Origin: Aphis gossypii
Lineage: Eukaryota; Arthropoda; Insecta; Hemiptera; Aphididae
DNA: 64,000 bases
Direction of reading: 5' to 3'
Assembly: GCF_020184175.1 (NCBI RefSeq)
Contig: NC_065530.1
Location: 41,703,260 to 41,767,259, forward strand
Part shown: positions 13,351 through 27,354 of the stretch, in pieces
Numbering within the stretch: position 1 is the stretch's first letter
Layout: the number at the start of each line of letters is the position of its first letter
Program-made: the position numbers and the translations under genes
Notes under the pieces: model-generated
What the model was told of the DNA's origin: nothing
The model's database searches: none
Seen by the model: the letters and a program-made list of their open reading frames with translations, nothing else

Positions 13351-15719
13351 AATAAAAATATTGTAAATTTGTAACTATAGACTTTCAATATTTTTTAATT
13401 CAAAAATTAACAACTTGTATGTATCATATTATTATGTTCAAGCATTTCTACTAAACGAGTAATTTTCAATCAAAATGTATAGAAAAAAGATCTAAACATT
13501 TTGAACATTTTGCTTGTATACTTCAAAAAATAAAAATCTTGAAATATTTCATAGTGATTATAATAACAATTATTTGGTAAACATTTCAAGTTACTATGTT
13601 GATGCAATATAATATTACAAACAACTGATGAGTATTGATATTTGATAATTATTATAAATTATAATATTAATGATTAGACGACTATTATCAACAAATTTAA
13701 ATATATTTTGTTTATTCTTTTTTTTTTTTTTGTTAGTGGTACGCAATAATGATATATTTATCATTCGAGTTGGTCATAAATACATAATGTTAGACTTTTA
13801 TAGAGTTTTTAATATTCTTATTTTAATCTTCAACAATTTGCTTGACAATCGTGTAATTAAATAACTGCAGTACAAATTAATGCTTTACTGATTTTCTACA
13901 GTTTTCGTCGCACAAATAAAACATTAACTTTGGTAGAAATTTCACCATGTCATACTAATGAGTTTTACGCCACAGTTAACGATTTATATTCAAACTCGCA
14001 GTAATAGTTTTAATAGTGCGAAAAAAACATTAGTCTTACGCTGTGGTTTAGATATTAATTATTTACACAGTAATATAATACGTTCACGGTAGGGTTAAAA
14101 ATTGTGTCCAGTTAGAAAATTATCACGAAAAACTTTTTAACGCAATTACATTTCAGCACCACTACTGTTTTGTTCTCATTTTTTTTTATTTTTTTAATGA
14201 CCGTCGCGGGATTCGTATAAAATATTATGTTATGTTATAATATTATTATCACTAGTACAAAATACAAATTCGTTTATTTTATAGATCGGTCGGATTGACG
14301 CATTCATCTCCCTCAAATATAAAAAATGTTTCGTAAAACAAGTCACGCACGGTCCTAAGATTTCTGGCAGTTTTCTCGATTTCCGTGAAATTTTAAAATA
14401 ATATTTAATCATAAATCTGAGAAGCTCAAACTGATTCTAATCTATGTAAGATCGTAGCATGAAAAACACAAAACGTGTCGTAACCATCAACTGGGGATAA
14501 TGTTACAAGGAGTAAACGGATTTTTCGAGGTCACAATCGCTCGTCATATCAACAAAACCAACGAAAAGTAACTACAGTATTTTAATAAAATACGAAAAAA
14601 AAAGTAAGTATTATATGAGAATTTTATTTTTATTTTCAGAGATGGAATTGTAAAAAAAAAGTGAATAAGATTTTTCTCAAATCAAAAGTAGAAGCACGAT
14701 AAGTGAGGGCAAGTAAGATAAAGCCTCACTGATGTAATAAGAGGGAAGGTAATAAAAATAAAATACGCATTTCTCAATTTAATATTTATTCAAACTCGAC
14801 AAATATTTTTTATATTTATAATGTTTTATAATTATTATATTTTGTAGTTAGATTTTCAGTTTTCGTTATTTTGAGCTTGTAAATTAATCCAGATAATTAT
14901 AAAATAATATATTAAATCACAACTGTGACGATAACGTTACTGCCATCGCATATCGTGATATCAATATATTGGCCTACTATATCGTGTCTCACAACGACTG
15001 GGCCGAAACATATTATATTTTAATCTCCGTGGGCTGAAATAAATACTAATATATATATATATATATATATATTTATTTATTATACCTACTAGTATGCAAT
15101 AAGGTGAGTTAAAAAATAAAACAAAATCTAACAAAAAAAAAATATCGCATCTGAAGTAAATGCTAATTATAATTTTTCGATCAAACAATTATTATAAATC
15201 ATAAACAATTAAACAATCGAATACGATAGAATATTATACCTCACATAAAAAAAAAAAAAAACATTCTATATGCCGAATTTATGATTTTAAATTAATGGTG
15301 TCTCTGAATTAAAAAAAGAAAAAGAAAATAACAACAGTCTGTCATTAGATAACATAATAGCTTATCCACACTCTTCCATCGTTAAATTAATAAAAAATAA
15401 TTTTAACAATTTTATAAACTGTTTATTAAACACTTGTAATATCATTAAAATAGTATGATATAAAATCACTCCTGTTAAAAAAAAAAACCTACAACCTGAA
15501 ATTAAAAACCTCTTATATAAGCTTTGTTAAAACCATCGACTTATAGAACCTGCAGTAAGGCAATGCGTTCGCGTTTCCAACAAAATATATAATATTTAAT
15601 TTGGCTGAGCGTCTTTTCAAAATAAATTCAATGTAACTAATAATATTTCGAAATTCGTTTCCGTAGATCATTAAATTTTTTTTTTTTTTTTTGTTTTTGT
15701 ATCCTTCTCAAAACGCGAG
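13351..15719. other. AT-rich stretch with modest structure
   Basis: No gene is supported. It contains a 7-bp-stem hairpin (AGTGAGG at 14702-14708, CCTCACT at 14724-14730) and the (AT)12 tract listed separately. A somewhat more complex segment near 14440-14580 has no recognisable content. Confidence 0.55.
15049..15072. repeat. (AT)12 microsatellite
   Basis: There are twelve uninterrupted AT units. It is likely polymorphic in length. Confidence 0.95.
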
Positions 15720-16493
15720 TACTGAAAAATCATCGGGTTTCGACACACGGAAGGTGTTCGTTCATGTCAACGACGATGCCTCGTACACGCGGCACGTACT
15801 TACGCGCTTTTTATTTGCAGTGGGGTAGGTCGTCTCGGTCCTACACAACAATATCACATTATGTAGGCCGGCCGAAAATCCATGGTGGCGTCGACGACAC
15901 GCGAAACCGCGTGCAGATTTCGTTAAGCTCGTCGCGTCGTTTGCCGCCGCCCGACGCTGACTACGACGCCGACGACTACCGCTCCGCCGGTGGCGGTACA
16001 TCAGTTTCATCGGGACCGTACGCAGCTCGGTCGTGCCCGTCGTCGTCACGCTCCCACTCATCCCTCTCACGCCCTCGATCGCGATCTCGTCTGTATATTT
16101 TCTCGCGATCACATTTTCGTCTTTGCCGAGTCCTCGGCCAGGATCACTCCTAGGGGGGTTGTCTCTCTTGATTTGCGTCTAACAGTGTTCGGAGTTTGTC
16201 GAATCGTGGTGGTTCGACAAGTGAAACCGAAAATACGTGCACTCTTGCACCCGCAAGATCCGTAGACTATACCGATAAACAGTGGTCCGCGTTGAAATCT
16301 CCACGTCGAGCCTAACCGCGAATTCGGTTCTCTCGTCGTCGTATGACATAATAATATTATTATATTTATCCGGCCGTCGTTTCAACACGCTACTAATCGC
16401 ATTCACAAACCATACTCCACTCCTGCCACCGATCTATAGTGTTGACACGAGTGTACGCCGTGTACCACGTAATCTATTTAACTGTACCAGTCA
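15720..16493 (+). promoter_or_regulatory. CpG-rich promoter and candidate non-coding first exon
   Basis: This is the most GC- and CpG-rich segment of the window. All frames are rather open because stop codons are rare in GC-rich DNA, and the overlapping frames on both strands resemble no protein. Two possible starts are visible. A perfect arthropod initiator, TCAGTT, has its A at 16003, with a downstream-promoter-element-like GGTCGTG beginning at +27, one base off the standard spacing. A weaker initiator, ACAGTG (A at 16184), has GGTTC, a match to RGWYV, exactly at +28. The segment ends in a strong splice donor, TCA followed by GTAAGTA, with GT at 16494. The inference is a TATA-less promoter with a 5' UTR exon of about 310-490 nt for a + strand gene whose coding exons lie further right, perhaps beyond the window. 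Confidence 0.4.
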
Positions 16494-17100
16494 GTAAGTA
16501 TTCGATGACGTATACAATAAATAATGTTATAAAAAAAAAAAAAAAATCGTTTCGGTATATTTTCCTCGATGACGCATTTTTACGGCTGAAGTAGTGATGC
16601 TTATTCCGATTTATAGATCTTCGATAAGATATAATAATGTATCCCGCTCACTGTATCGTCATTAATGTTATTATTTATCGCATACGACAACGATACCCTG
16701 GCTTGAAAAGCGGATAATAAACCGGAAATCGATTCAAATCGTCTGGTCGTATTTTTTTTTATTATTGTTATTATCACGTCTTTCGTCGATATAGTTTTGA
16801 TGTGGGTCGCCGTCGAAGCGATCGAGAAGAAACAATGTTCACGATCGCTGTATACATATCTACCTATAAACATTTAAACTGCCGACGAAATAGTTCCATC
16901 AGGTTAGCTGTTAGATTTAATCGCAAAACGCCATGGTATTTCGTACTGTCACTGATACTATTATGTACGCGGGGTGATCGGAATGGATTCGTGACGTGAA
17001 CGGTTGCTCTTAGTGTTCATGAAGTCATCGTTGACTTTGATCGCACGCGTTTCGTATCGCTCCGTTTGCTGTGTACGGTTCACGCTAAATGAATAAAAAA
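16494..17100. other. Downstream continuation of the CpG-rich island
   Basis: After the candidate donor the sequence stays moderately CpG-rich to about 17.08 kb. Short open frames occur on both strands, none recognised. If the donor is used this is the start of a long first intron, where enhancers are often found. Confidence 0.3.
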
Positions 17101-18080
17101 AAATAAGTCAATTTTATTCAACCAGACATAGTCGCGTAAAAAACTGCTTTGACAAAACTCGCGTGCTGTAATAATATAACTTAAAAAAAAAAATACATAT
17201 TTTGTACAATGCCAATGACGACAACAAGCGGTATATATCAATTTATGTTCATAGACGACGGGCCTAGTTATTATATGTTTTGAGTAAATATTATATACAT
17301 ATATTAAAATACGTGAGAACTTATAATCAAACAAAATGTCATCATAAGCTTTAGTGAAAAGTACCGACTTTAAAATTATTATAAGCCTATAAATTGTCGA
17401 AAGTAAAAACAATTTATTATATTATTTTAAGTCTGAACTTTTTTTGAAAGATAAAAATGTTATACTCATTTTATCGTTTAATCTTTTAAACAATATCATC
17501 AGTCACCAGCTTATTATATGAATAATCATAAAAAAAAATAAAAAGTCCGTGTAAAATTATATCAATAATAAAAATAAATTTTCTAAATTTTTTACTTAGA
17601 ACAATTTAAAAGTAAATAAAGAAATCGTATGGTCACAATATGTAAAGAATTATCTTAATTGCTATTTATATACTAGTCATGGTAAGTAAACAACGCAAAA
17701 TTACTTATTTTCATTTATTTAAATGATTTTGTATAACCAATGTGTAACTTTACTCAGTTTTTCGAGTTGAATGGAAATTTTAACAACGAAATTAATTTTT
17801 GTATTGTATTATTAATAAAGTTCTGAAATTAAACATTTAGATTAAAAAATTTCATAGAATTATTCTAATTTCCATCAGCTATAAAAATATGCACGTTGTT
17901 TTATGAAATATAACCATATAATATTATGATTTATTCATTATTTTGATGGTTATAAACGTGTACTGGATACGCCACAGCGTAACTCGGGCCATCCGATTTT
18001 TTTCATTTCACCTGAATTTCACCTGTAATTGTGATTTATAGATCAAGACGTGCTCATCTCCAAATTTTTTCCTTTAATAC
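17101..18080. other. AT-rich stretch with a paired E-box
   Basis: There is no gene. At 18009-18014 and 18020-18025 the word CACCTG occurs twice inside a direct TTTCACCTG repeat. The repeats are 11 bp apart, about one helical turn. CACCTG/CAGGTG is the core recognised by Snail-type zinc fingers and some bHLH factors. Confidence 0.35.
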
Positions 18081-18420
18081 TTCGTGTCAAACACCACTCC
18101 AATAGTCATACACGGCTTTAACAGTGTTATTACGACGGAACCCCACACAAACGTTCGATTTTATTAGCTGTTACTAGCTAGGACAATGTGATATATGAAT
18201 TGCGTTCGTTGTTGTATGTGACCGGCCAGCTCAAAACGCCGAGAATACCATTTATCAACAATTATTATTGTTTACGAAGCGCTAAATCCGAAACTATTAT
18301 TTCATTAAAACAACGATTCGGTTTCGGCTGAAACGTTGGCGGCGGCGCGTGCGTTATTGTTATTAGTGAGTTTATATATAATAGTGTTGTACGTATTGTT
18401 ATTGTTGCACGAAAAAAAAA
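18081..18420. other. Small CpG-rich island
   Basis: This short, less AT-rich segment includes a GC-rich patch near 18340 (GGCGGCGGCGCGTGCG), followed by a donor-like GTGAGT at about 18366. It may be an enhancer or an alternative promoter. Nothing in it can be identified further. Confidence 0.2.
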
Positions 18421-21400
18421 ATCTGCACAACTACGCAATGTTTTCTGAATCGTTTCACAACAAAAATAAGAACATTTAACATAGATAATACTAATAATCG
18501 CGCGTTTCTCTTAAAATTGTACTAAATGAACTTTTGATATTATGAATTTGTGTGAACGAATTAAATATTATATTATATTCCCCGGAACTTTATCTTTATT
18601 TCGAATGAAACAAAAAAATTAAATTCAAACGGTTTTCACGCGAAGTATTGTTGATGCGCAATCAAAACAAATTGATCAACTACACGCGAGTATAATTAAA
18701 ATGTATAATTAATGGATTACGCGTCGCTTTATATTTCGCCGTAACTCCCTTTTAGCGTAACCGTTTTATGAATGTACCAACGGTGATTAAATAATTCCAA
18801 ATCACCCACGCTATTATAAACGTGACTATTGGAATATGTCATAGTTTATTTGATCGGTCCGCTGTAGCAAAAATAATTTCTCAAAGCGACATAAGGTGGT
18901 ACACGGATGAAGTTTTTATTTCAAAAAACAAGTGATTAAAATATATCGTGAAATGTGAAAAAACTGTTCGCACCATTAATGAAACTATTCTAAGCGTTTA
19001 GTTTAATAATATGATTTAATTGTTTTTAAAAAAAAATTCAATTAAATCGCTTATTTTGGATGCTGATTATAAGTCACAAGCTATAATACAAAGCGTATGA
19101 TGTGTATTCGTTTTGCATATCATTTTTATGTTAAATTAAATTTTCTAGTATCATTTTTTTGGCTTGAAGGTTCACATTTTTGAAAGTCGACAATCGACAA
19201 TCAATGTGTGTCTTGAGATACGTCAAAAAAGGTGTTTCTTACTCGATTGTTTCGACGAATTGCGTAAGCACAAAGAAAAACCACCGTAAAATATCGAGAC
19301 GCGTGTTGAAGGGAAATGTCCGTAAGCTTTGGCTTAATAGAATTTCACTCATAATTGTTTGCGAGGTCCGTGTATCCCGTCCGACTTTGATTTTTTTTTA
19401 TGTTTCTAAAAGTAAAACGAATAACGTTTTTTCATTTATTTTATTATTACTTTTTTTTATAATCATCTTTTGTTTGTGTAATTTTATAAAATGACTGTGA
19501 TCGTAGTTCCCGGAAAATTGGTTTCTCGTTAAAACAGTGATATACAATAGTTGTTTAAGATCGAAAAAAAATATTACAAAAAATAATTGTACTGGATGGG
19601 GTGCGATTTATTTCAAATTTTCCAAGTCGTTTTTTTATCCCTTTCACGCATGAAAACACTATAATTTATTTAAATTGTTGTGATGAACTACTGAATGTTA
19701 ATCGTCATTTTCCACATTAAAATTTTAGAGTTGTAAATTCCCAGGCATCGCCTACGTATTTTTTTCTGTCTAGTTAACGTTTTAACACTGCAACACTCCC
19801 GTTATTATCCACTATACGATGACAGTATTAAATTTATGGAAATCCTATACAATGACTAAATTATTATTATTATCACACGACCATTATAATCACAGCTCAA
19901 TTGGATTTATTACACGACAAGTTTACTTGTCCATTTTTTCGACGTGAAATTGTCTGATGATTCTGATTAAAACAACGACGATTTTTTATCGTTTGATGAT
20001 CACGCGTGATAAATAAAACAATAAGAAAAAACACTGTGTCTATTGATTTTTACTTTTACATTAATTTTGGTGTTTAAAAAAAAAGTAAAATTATAAAATT
20101 ATACATGAACGGTGACTAACTATTGGAACTGTTAACTCGGAGATTTCATATCGAAGCTAACAATGACCGCCGAACAGCCATGACTTTTACTGAAATAGAT
20201 GCTCGTATGATTATCTATTGTAAGAAAAATATTCGTCTATAACCAATTTTTTCTCTATGTATATTACAGTTATTAATACTTCATTTTTTATTAAAATTTG
20301 ATGTTATAATAAGGTGATCTGAATAATATCATGTAAGACTTTTAAAATTAAGTTGGGTTTTTTTTACCAATATCGGTGGCAAGATTTTTACTTGATTACG
20401 AATAATAAATTTTAATTGTTGTGTTACTACCAGGAATAACCGAATACGGTTTAATTAACCAGTTAATGATGAATAAATGAATACTTTATAGTATATCATT
20501 TAATTTATAAGCACACTGCTTAAATTATTTTTAACATTGTATGACATTTTGCAGATTCTTTTTTGATGATATGACTACGGGTGCTTAAATAAAAACCAAT
20601 TTACCATTATTATAATGAAAAAAAAATATACTATAATTGTTTATAGGCTTTTAGTTAATCGATGTTAAAAATCGTTTACAACTAATTTCGCATAGTGCTT
20701 ATCGAAAAATAAACGAATTTCATCATCAGACATAAAAAATATTTTTTAAACTACGCATAAAACAAACATTTAAGCATACAATTTATGACAATAATGCGTC
20801 AATAATATTATATCAAAAATGAAGAAAGAACTGAATAATATTTTAAACAAAAGATAAATCCTAGCAGGAATTATAAGATAAAAACGTTTTTAATTTTCAA
20901 ATTGAATTTTTATTTAGTCAAATTTTACTCCCAGTAGTAGCATTTTAGGAATTTTTATGGTGGCACAGATATGTTTGAATAATTTTATTGTCCTAGTTGC
21001 CTGGGTGGACATATCATTACTAGCTAGTAACTATTAAGTGTAGACGGCAAAGTCCCCAAATAATTTTCATAAATCCCAAGATATAAATTGAATAGTTGTA
21101 CCTAAATAATGAAAAATATTTTTTTTTTAATAACGTAAACAATAGAATAAGAAAAATATAAGTATGCTAAAATATGACTTTCCCTAATACAATATATATT
21201 CTAAATATTCAAAGACATGTTATCAATTTACTAAAAAATTACGATAAATTAGAAATACATAAAAAGTGATAATAATAAATGATAATAAAGACGACAATTT
21301 GTTGATTAAAATATATTATAATATAAAATATTATATATTAATGCTTACTAATATAAATTTATATTTATTTTAAAACATTTAAAATAAACAAACATAGTAG

Positions 21401-23400
21401 AAAGATATAAAAAATATGAATTTTATAGCCTTCTTCCCCCCCCCTAAAAAAAAGATACACAATAATTGGAAGTCAATAACAAAAATAAATCAAGAATTTG
21501 AAATTTTAGTACCTGATAAATCACATAGACCACAAATGATCAAAACATGTTACATCTTACATCATCTTAATATAATAATGGTAATAATGTTATAATTTAC
21601 TCTGGTATTTGTAGTAAAATGTAGCCGGATGCAATACTTACCTCTATTACGACTATACTACGTATTAAACCTTTTCAATTTACTTATTATATCTACCTAT
21701 AATGCAACTTTTGTATTATAAATTTCATGTATAATACTGTATATAAATATTTTCTCTGTAATCGCATAATAATGAAATATTTTGGTAGTATTGGATATTA
21801 ATATAGAGAGAGAGATCCAAACTCCATAGAAGTTATAAATATATACTACTAAAATATATGATAAGAGACTTTTAAATAACTATCAAATACAAACAAACTC
21901 AAGAAAATAAAAACAAATATAAATAAATGGCGTTATACCGTCACTAATATATTATCTTCCTTAGCAAACAATACTGCAACCAGAGCACAAACCTTACACA
22001 CATAATGGTACATATATAGTTACAAAAAAACTAAACTGCAACTAATGTGACGAAAGATAATGTGTTAGTTTTGGTTTTACAATGATATGTGTTGTTTTAT
22101 TTATGGTTTTTTTTTTTAGTCTGAAGACACTTTTTTAGCATAAAAAAAATACTTATATATTCAACTTCGGAAAAAGTAGGTTTCTGGTAGAAAATTTAAT
22201 CTAGTTTGTGCTTCGGAATTCTAAAACTAAAAATATCTTAGAAAAAAAAGTAATACGAACAAACGGGAATATTAATCTATTATTTTTATTATTATTATTC
22301 GAAAAACGAATAACCGTAAAAACTTGATATGGATAAAATTCTTTAAAATTGATTTTTTTTTTTTTTAGTTCTATTATACAATAACTTATCATTGTATTAA
22401 AGAATTTAAATTGTTTAACACATCCACTACCGAATTATGAAGTGCACATTTGACACCTTTACACAAATAGTTGTTTTTTTCAATATGTCGTATATAAAAA
22501 TATAATATTATACCTATAATATTATGTTAATTTATAAAAGTGTTTAATGATATTTATCATAGTATTATTATGATAAAATATAAAAATAATTTACTTTTAT
22601 TGTTATTGCTGTTGAGAAGATGTCTTACTCATTTGTATCGACTTCGTCTATTTAACGCATATCATACTAAAATATGTGTTCAGCTGTTTTAATAATATTG
22701 TGTATTTAGCTTCAATAATTGAGTGAAATATGACCTATTATAGTTTAACTGTTACTTAAATTTTAAGCAAGTGATTAGAATATACGTTAAAAAGTTAAAA
22801 TATTTAAAAATTATCAAAATTCACTAAAAATTATTTAAGTATCGTAAAACAATGACGAGGCTGAAACCGCTGTACGTATATTTTAGTATGGTATACTTTA
22901 GTAAAACGGAAAAAACCGCGTGAGTCCGACGTTCCTTAAAAAAAAAAACATTTTACATAATATAATATATTTATTTGTTTTATTTTTGGTGATTAACATT
23001 TAAATTCTTAATATTAATGATTAATGCCAGCGTGACTTTTTATCTTACTCCAGAGTATTTGGATATGCTTCATGGAATAGGTCATGTCGAATTAATAATC
23101 GGAATTTACATGCATATTTTGTACCCAAATATAATTATTTTTCATTTAAAGCATTAATTTTTAAGCTTAGAGTATTTTCATATATTTAACGTAAGGCCAT
23201 TAGCACGAGTGTATTAATTCGATTCACTGCGATCAAATAAATTCCAAAGTTCACTCGTCCGATCAACGTAAAAATACATTTAAGAGAAACCAATATATTA
23301 TACACCTACTTTCGGAAGTAGCCATACAATTATTATACTCGAGGAAGTCCGGTTGTCAGTATTCCCATATCCTTTAGGAAAGAACTTATATGTATATATT
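18421..23400. other. AT-rich non-coding stretch
   Basis: I see no supported gene in these 5 kb. An open frame across 19180-19494 lacks an ATG start and becomes a low-complexity hydrophobic tail made by T-rich DNA. There is a C9 run at 21436-21444 and a short GA repeat near 21807. Poly-A and poly-T runs are frequent. Confidence 0.6.
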
Positions 23401-24700
23401 CATATGTTAAGAATATTAACCACTTTCGTTCGATCATTGACCTGTCAAGATATTATCCCCACAATAGCCAACAAGTAGCGGAAAAGATCACTTTACATTG
23501 GCTGCCATGGGTGAAAATCGCGCTGGAACAAAAAATAAATAATGATAACAATAAAACAAAATAAATACTTGTCGCGTCGAATACATTGTCTCGACAGGCA
23601 TTGCGGCGTTGAGAGCTTATATGTCTTATCTCGTTGTAGAATATTCTGTCTAAACATTTTATTTTTCGAGAACTTTGATGCGAGTGGTCACTTGATGCCT
23701 CGTTAAATTGTTACTGTTCACACTTCAGAGTTTCAGACATCGCTAAATTGACTACAATATTATATGGAAAAAAATCTTTTCGATTTCATGCAAATTGACT
23801 TTTTAATTCCTAAAATCAAATATAATTTACTGAATTGATTTTTTTTTAAATTTTATCTCCATAATATTATTTCATTGTCCGATTAAATAGTTTACATTTT
23901 GTTGAGACACACATAACTCGTAATTATGTACAATTATAGTAATCGCCGAACGCATGTATTTTAAATAGTTTATCGATATGAAAATCTAAATGAGAAAACG
24001 CATAAATCTATATTGTATATTTAACTCCAGTAGGAAATATTCATATTCTTGCGCAAATTCCAAAAACACGAAAGAAATTATGCCAAGAAAAACCAACCAT
24101 TGTATTGCGAGAATAACAATCTCCGTTAAAGGTACACTATAAATATTATTCTGTCATCTGCAGTCATCGCGGTCGCCAAACACGTATATTATATATAAAA
24201 CATTTTTATTGTTAATTATTATAAATAAACATCGCAAGTCGGAAGATGCACCGATTGTCAATAACGATTTCGTTTACGAGTCGTATTGTTTATCGTCCAT
24301 TATTTGTATTGTGTTTTTCCTCCTTTACTATACGTCCGTACGCGTATAGTATTCATTTCATTTTTCTCTTAGCGGTTATATACCATCGAGCCAAACATTA
24401 TATCCGCCTTTCTGTGTTCTGGTAATTCTCAGCGTTCCAATAAAGCTCGCACAAAATTGTGCGCGTCTGTGTAAAACGTGTTAAATCATTGACGGCGTCT
24501 CTGTCTGGCAGAGGGAAATCGATAAAAAAAATCTAACAATATACCGCAATTATTATTATAATATGTTTGTATACCACAAACAAGTTTTCCTGATAATCAC
24601 CACCACTCGGTTCGGACGAGTGGGTACTTTGCATCGCATACGTTCAAGAATGTGTAAATTATATAAGGTTATACTAATCATTTATCATTGACTGGAAATA
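23401..24700. other. CpG-containing non-coding island with hairpins
   Basis: Sequence complexity and CpG content rise here relative to the flanks. Two compact inverted repeats are visible: CGCACAA (24448-24454) against TTGTGCG (24457-24463) with a 2-nt centre, and CCACTCG (24603-24609) against CGAGTGG (24617-24623) with a 7-nt loop. There is no long reading frame. It may be a regulatory element. It could also be bound as protein sites rather than fold as RNA. Confidence 0.3.
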
Positions 24701-25272
24701 ATACACGGGGCTGGGTCCTTTGATTTTAACTGCACGGCTAGAATACGAGTATTTGCTTATGTGTGTGTATGTGTATGTGCATCGACCATACACTATTTAC
24801 TAATTTAAAACAAATTACGTGCACACGTACCGTGCAAATATATTAGTTCGTTTTTATTTGAAATACTTTAGATACAGCCGGTATACACCTACCATAAAAT
24901 AAAATCAAATACTACTATTAATTAAATCGCAACTGATTTCGAGTACCGAGTATATATTACATCAAAAGGTCGTAGGTTTATAGAATATTTTGATAACGCG
25001 CATATTTGTTTTTAGTAACAAACGTAGTGACTTTACACTACTGCGAATTTTATATTGACTTGTTTCAGTATTTCTAAACGGTTAAAACTGTGCACACTGC
25101 ATATTATGTCAGTTATGTTTGCTCGGGATAACCACTTCTTACCTGGCTATTAAATAAGCGATTCGCGTTTGAATTTAAAACTAAACATAAAGAAAATGAA
25201 CAAGTACAGATATGTTGAAAACTATATATACTATATTTATGACGTATACTATTAGATTATTCCAATGAAAAC

Positions 25273-25310
<38 letters not shown>

Positions 25311-27063
25311 TATATCAGTCCGTTATATTTGTCTTTTAGTAGTAGAACATATTCTACGATCAATGTTTCTTGTAGCAAATTGGATATACTTGGTACATTA
25401 GAGGATCAAAAGTAAAAGAATTCCCAGTATCGTCATCATTATTAGTTTGGAAAATGAATAAAATACAGTAATGCTCGAATATTTACACAACACACATTTT
25501 CAACAAAATTGATTTCATTATTTTGTTGTAATTTAAAAATGAATAATTTATTGTGAAATATAAAATTTTCAAAGTATTTGATTTTGTTTTCTATGCATTT
25601 AAATAATTATTTTACATCCATCAAAAAAGCTTATTAATTTAATACAAGATTGATTTCTTAATTCGTTATTACTAGAATATTAAGATATATTTTAAATAAT
25701 TTTTTTATGAACTTATTAGATTGAAGATTATTGTCAAAATTGAAAAAAAAATATTGAAAATTATTTTGTAGTAAAAAATTTATAAGCATCATTGTTCTAA
25801 TACTAAAAGCTTAAAAATATAATACAACATAACTCATACATCGTTTTCTCTAAAATTAAAAAAATATATCTTAAACGTTGATTACATTTTTTGCATTTTA
25901 AGATTAAGATGTTAAGATGTATAAAAAAAATGTAGTATCAAATAATTTCTGTTACTTGGTTATTATTTAAGAAATTTAAATCGAGGAAACTTAAAACATT
26001 TAATTATTTTCTTAATTATATTTATAAATACATATTTTTGACATTACTTTTTATACACATGAAATAGCTTAAAATTCTACATTAATTGTTTTAGGGTAGT
26101 GGCAATGATGTATTTTTGTAGATATATTATTGTACATAATATTTGCTTTAAAATATCATGTAGGTATAACATATTACATTATATTATTTGTCATCTCTGT
26201 GTAATAATTTGTTTATATATTTTCAAAAAGCAATGAAAAATACCTTTAGATATTATCTTACAATTAAAAAAAAAAAAAAAAAATAGGTTACACGAAAATG
26301 ATTAAAAGTATTAAATTATAAAATACCATTATATCACTAATTACTTTTTAAAGTGAATTTTATAGTTATTAATACAATTTAAAATGGGTGACAAAAGGTA
26401 ATATCCAAATTATTGAATTACATTGATCAAAGAATTAATACTTTAATAGATTTATGAGTCATTCATTAAAAAGGAAAAAATATGCAAATCTAAAAATAAA
26501 CACTTAAGTATTCTAAGGTTATATTTTAATGATAGTCTTAAATTAAACATTCAGTTAAACGGTTTATATTTATTCGAAATTAATCTGAATATCTTAAAGT
26601 CATCGAGACACGCATTAATAATTATTAAACTGAACACAATTGTATATATAATTTAAAATGTGATAAATAATACTGTACAGAATAGATGTATATTTTATTT
26701 CATACGCCGATATTAATGTTTTAATTGCGATTTTCAAGTATATTTAATATTTATAAGAACTATAAAAACTTAAATTTCCATTATGATAATCATAAAAAGT
26801 TATGTCAGATACACTACAGACGTTATTACTTTAAAATTGTATTAAGCTCACGGGCATTCTAATTAATCACAAAATCCCTGTACTGTGATCTTTGACGTTT
26901 CTTCAACTAAGATGTTATTTGCATAGTAGATTTAATATAATTCATTTATTTAAGCGGTATATATATAAAACTATATTTTAGGTATACGTCACCACCATAG
27001 GTACAGTACAATAATAATAGGAATAGTTTTGTTTTAGCTATCATTTTGAAATCATTCTAGTCT
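24701..27063. other. AT-rich non-coding stretch
   Basis: There is no gene. It holds the compound microsatellite and an A run of about 19 bases near 26265-26284. The rest is low-complexity AT-rich DNA. Confidence 0.6.
25273..25310. repeat. Compound (CT)n(AT)n microsatellite
   Basis: A run of CT repeats (25273-25286) passes directly into about twelve AT repeats (to 25310). Confidence 0.9.
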
Positions 27064-27354
27064 TCACAAGGTATTACAAGGAACTCTGCATTCAAATACT
27101 AAACGATCTTCAAAGGAACTCCAAAGCCTTTTTTTTTTTAATAATAATAATAACTCTTTGTTACGTGAAATGTTGAGAAATTCGTATTCAAAGAACGAAC
27201 TCACTGGATAAATCCCATTTACTATGCTACTGGCGAGCATAAATCGAATTATCTGATAAATATGAGAGTGACATTTTGACTTTGAATGATTAGATACATA
27301 GATCTGCTTAGCAAATTTACCAATCCTGTAGTTTATGTTATAGAATAAATCCAT
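27064..27354 (-). CDS. Hypothetical small ORF, 96 residues, unrecognised
   Basis: This minus-strand frame begins with a true ATG at 27354 and stays open for 96 codons in AT-rich surroundings. The predicted product has mixed composition (N-terminus MDLFYNINYRIGKFAK), four cysteines and a short leucine-lysine run near residues 68-75 encoded by an AT-rich repeat. No domain, signal peptide or family is recognised. A donor-like GTGAGT lies in frame near residue 51, so it could also be part of a spliced gene. Chance openness is quite possible. No neighbouring gene supports it. Confidence 0.15.
   Translation of the reverse strand: MDLFYNINYRIGKFAKQIYVSNHSKSKCHSHIYQIIRFMLASSIVNGIYPVSSFFEYEFLNISRNKELLLLLKKKRLWSSFEDRLVFECRVPCNTL

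Noticed and set aside
15762..16265. Overlapping frames of 90-129 codons on both strands
   Set aside because: They overlap one another on opposite strands in the most GC-rich segment, where stops are rare. The Ser/Arg-rich content reflects the CG-rich composition. A promoter and non-coding exon explain the segment better.
16705..16760. ATTCAAATC, resembling a tRNA T-loop
   Set aside because: There is no A-box, acceptor stem or anticodon arm at the right distance. No tRNA gene was found anywhere in the window.
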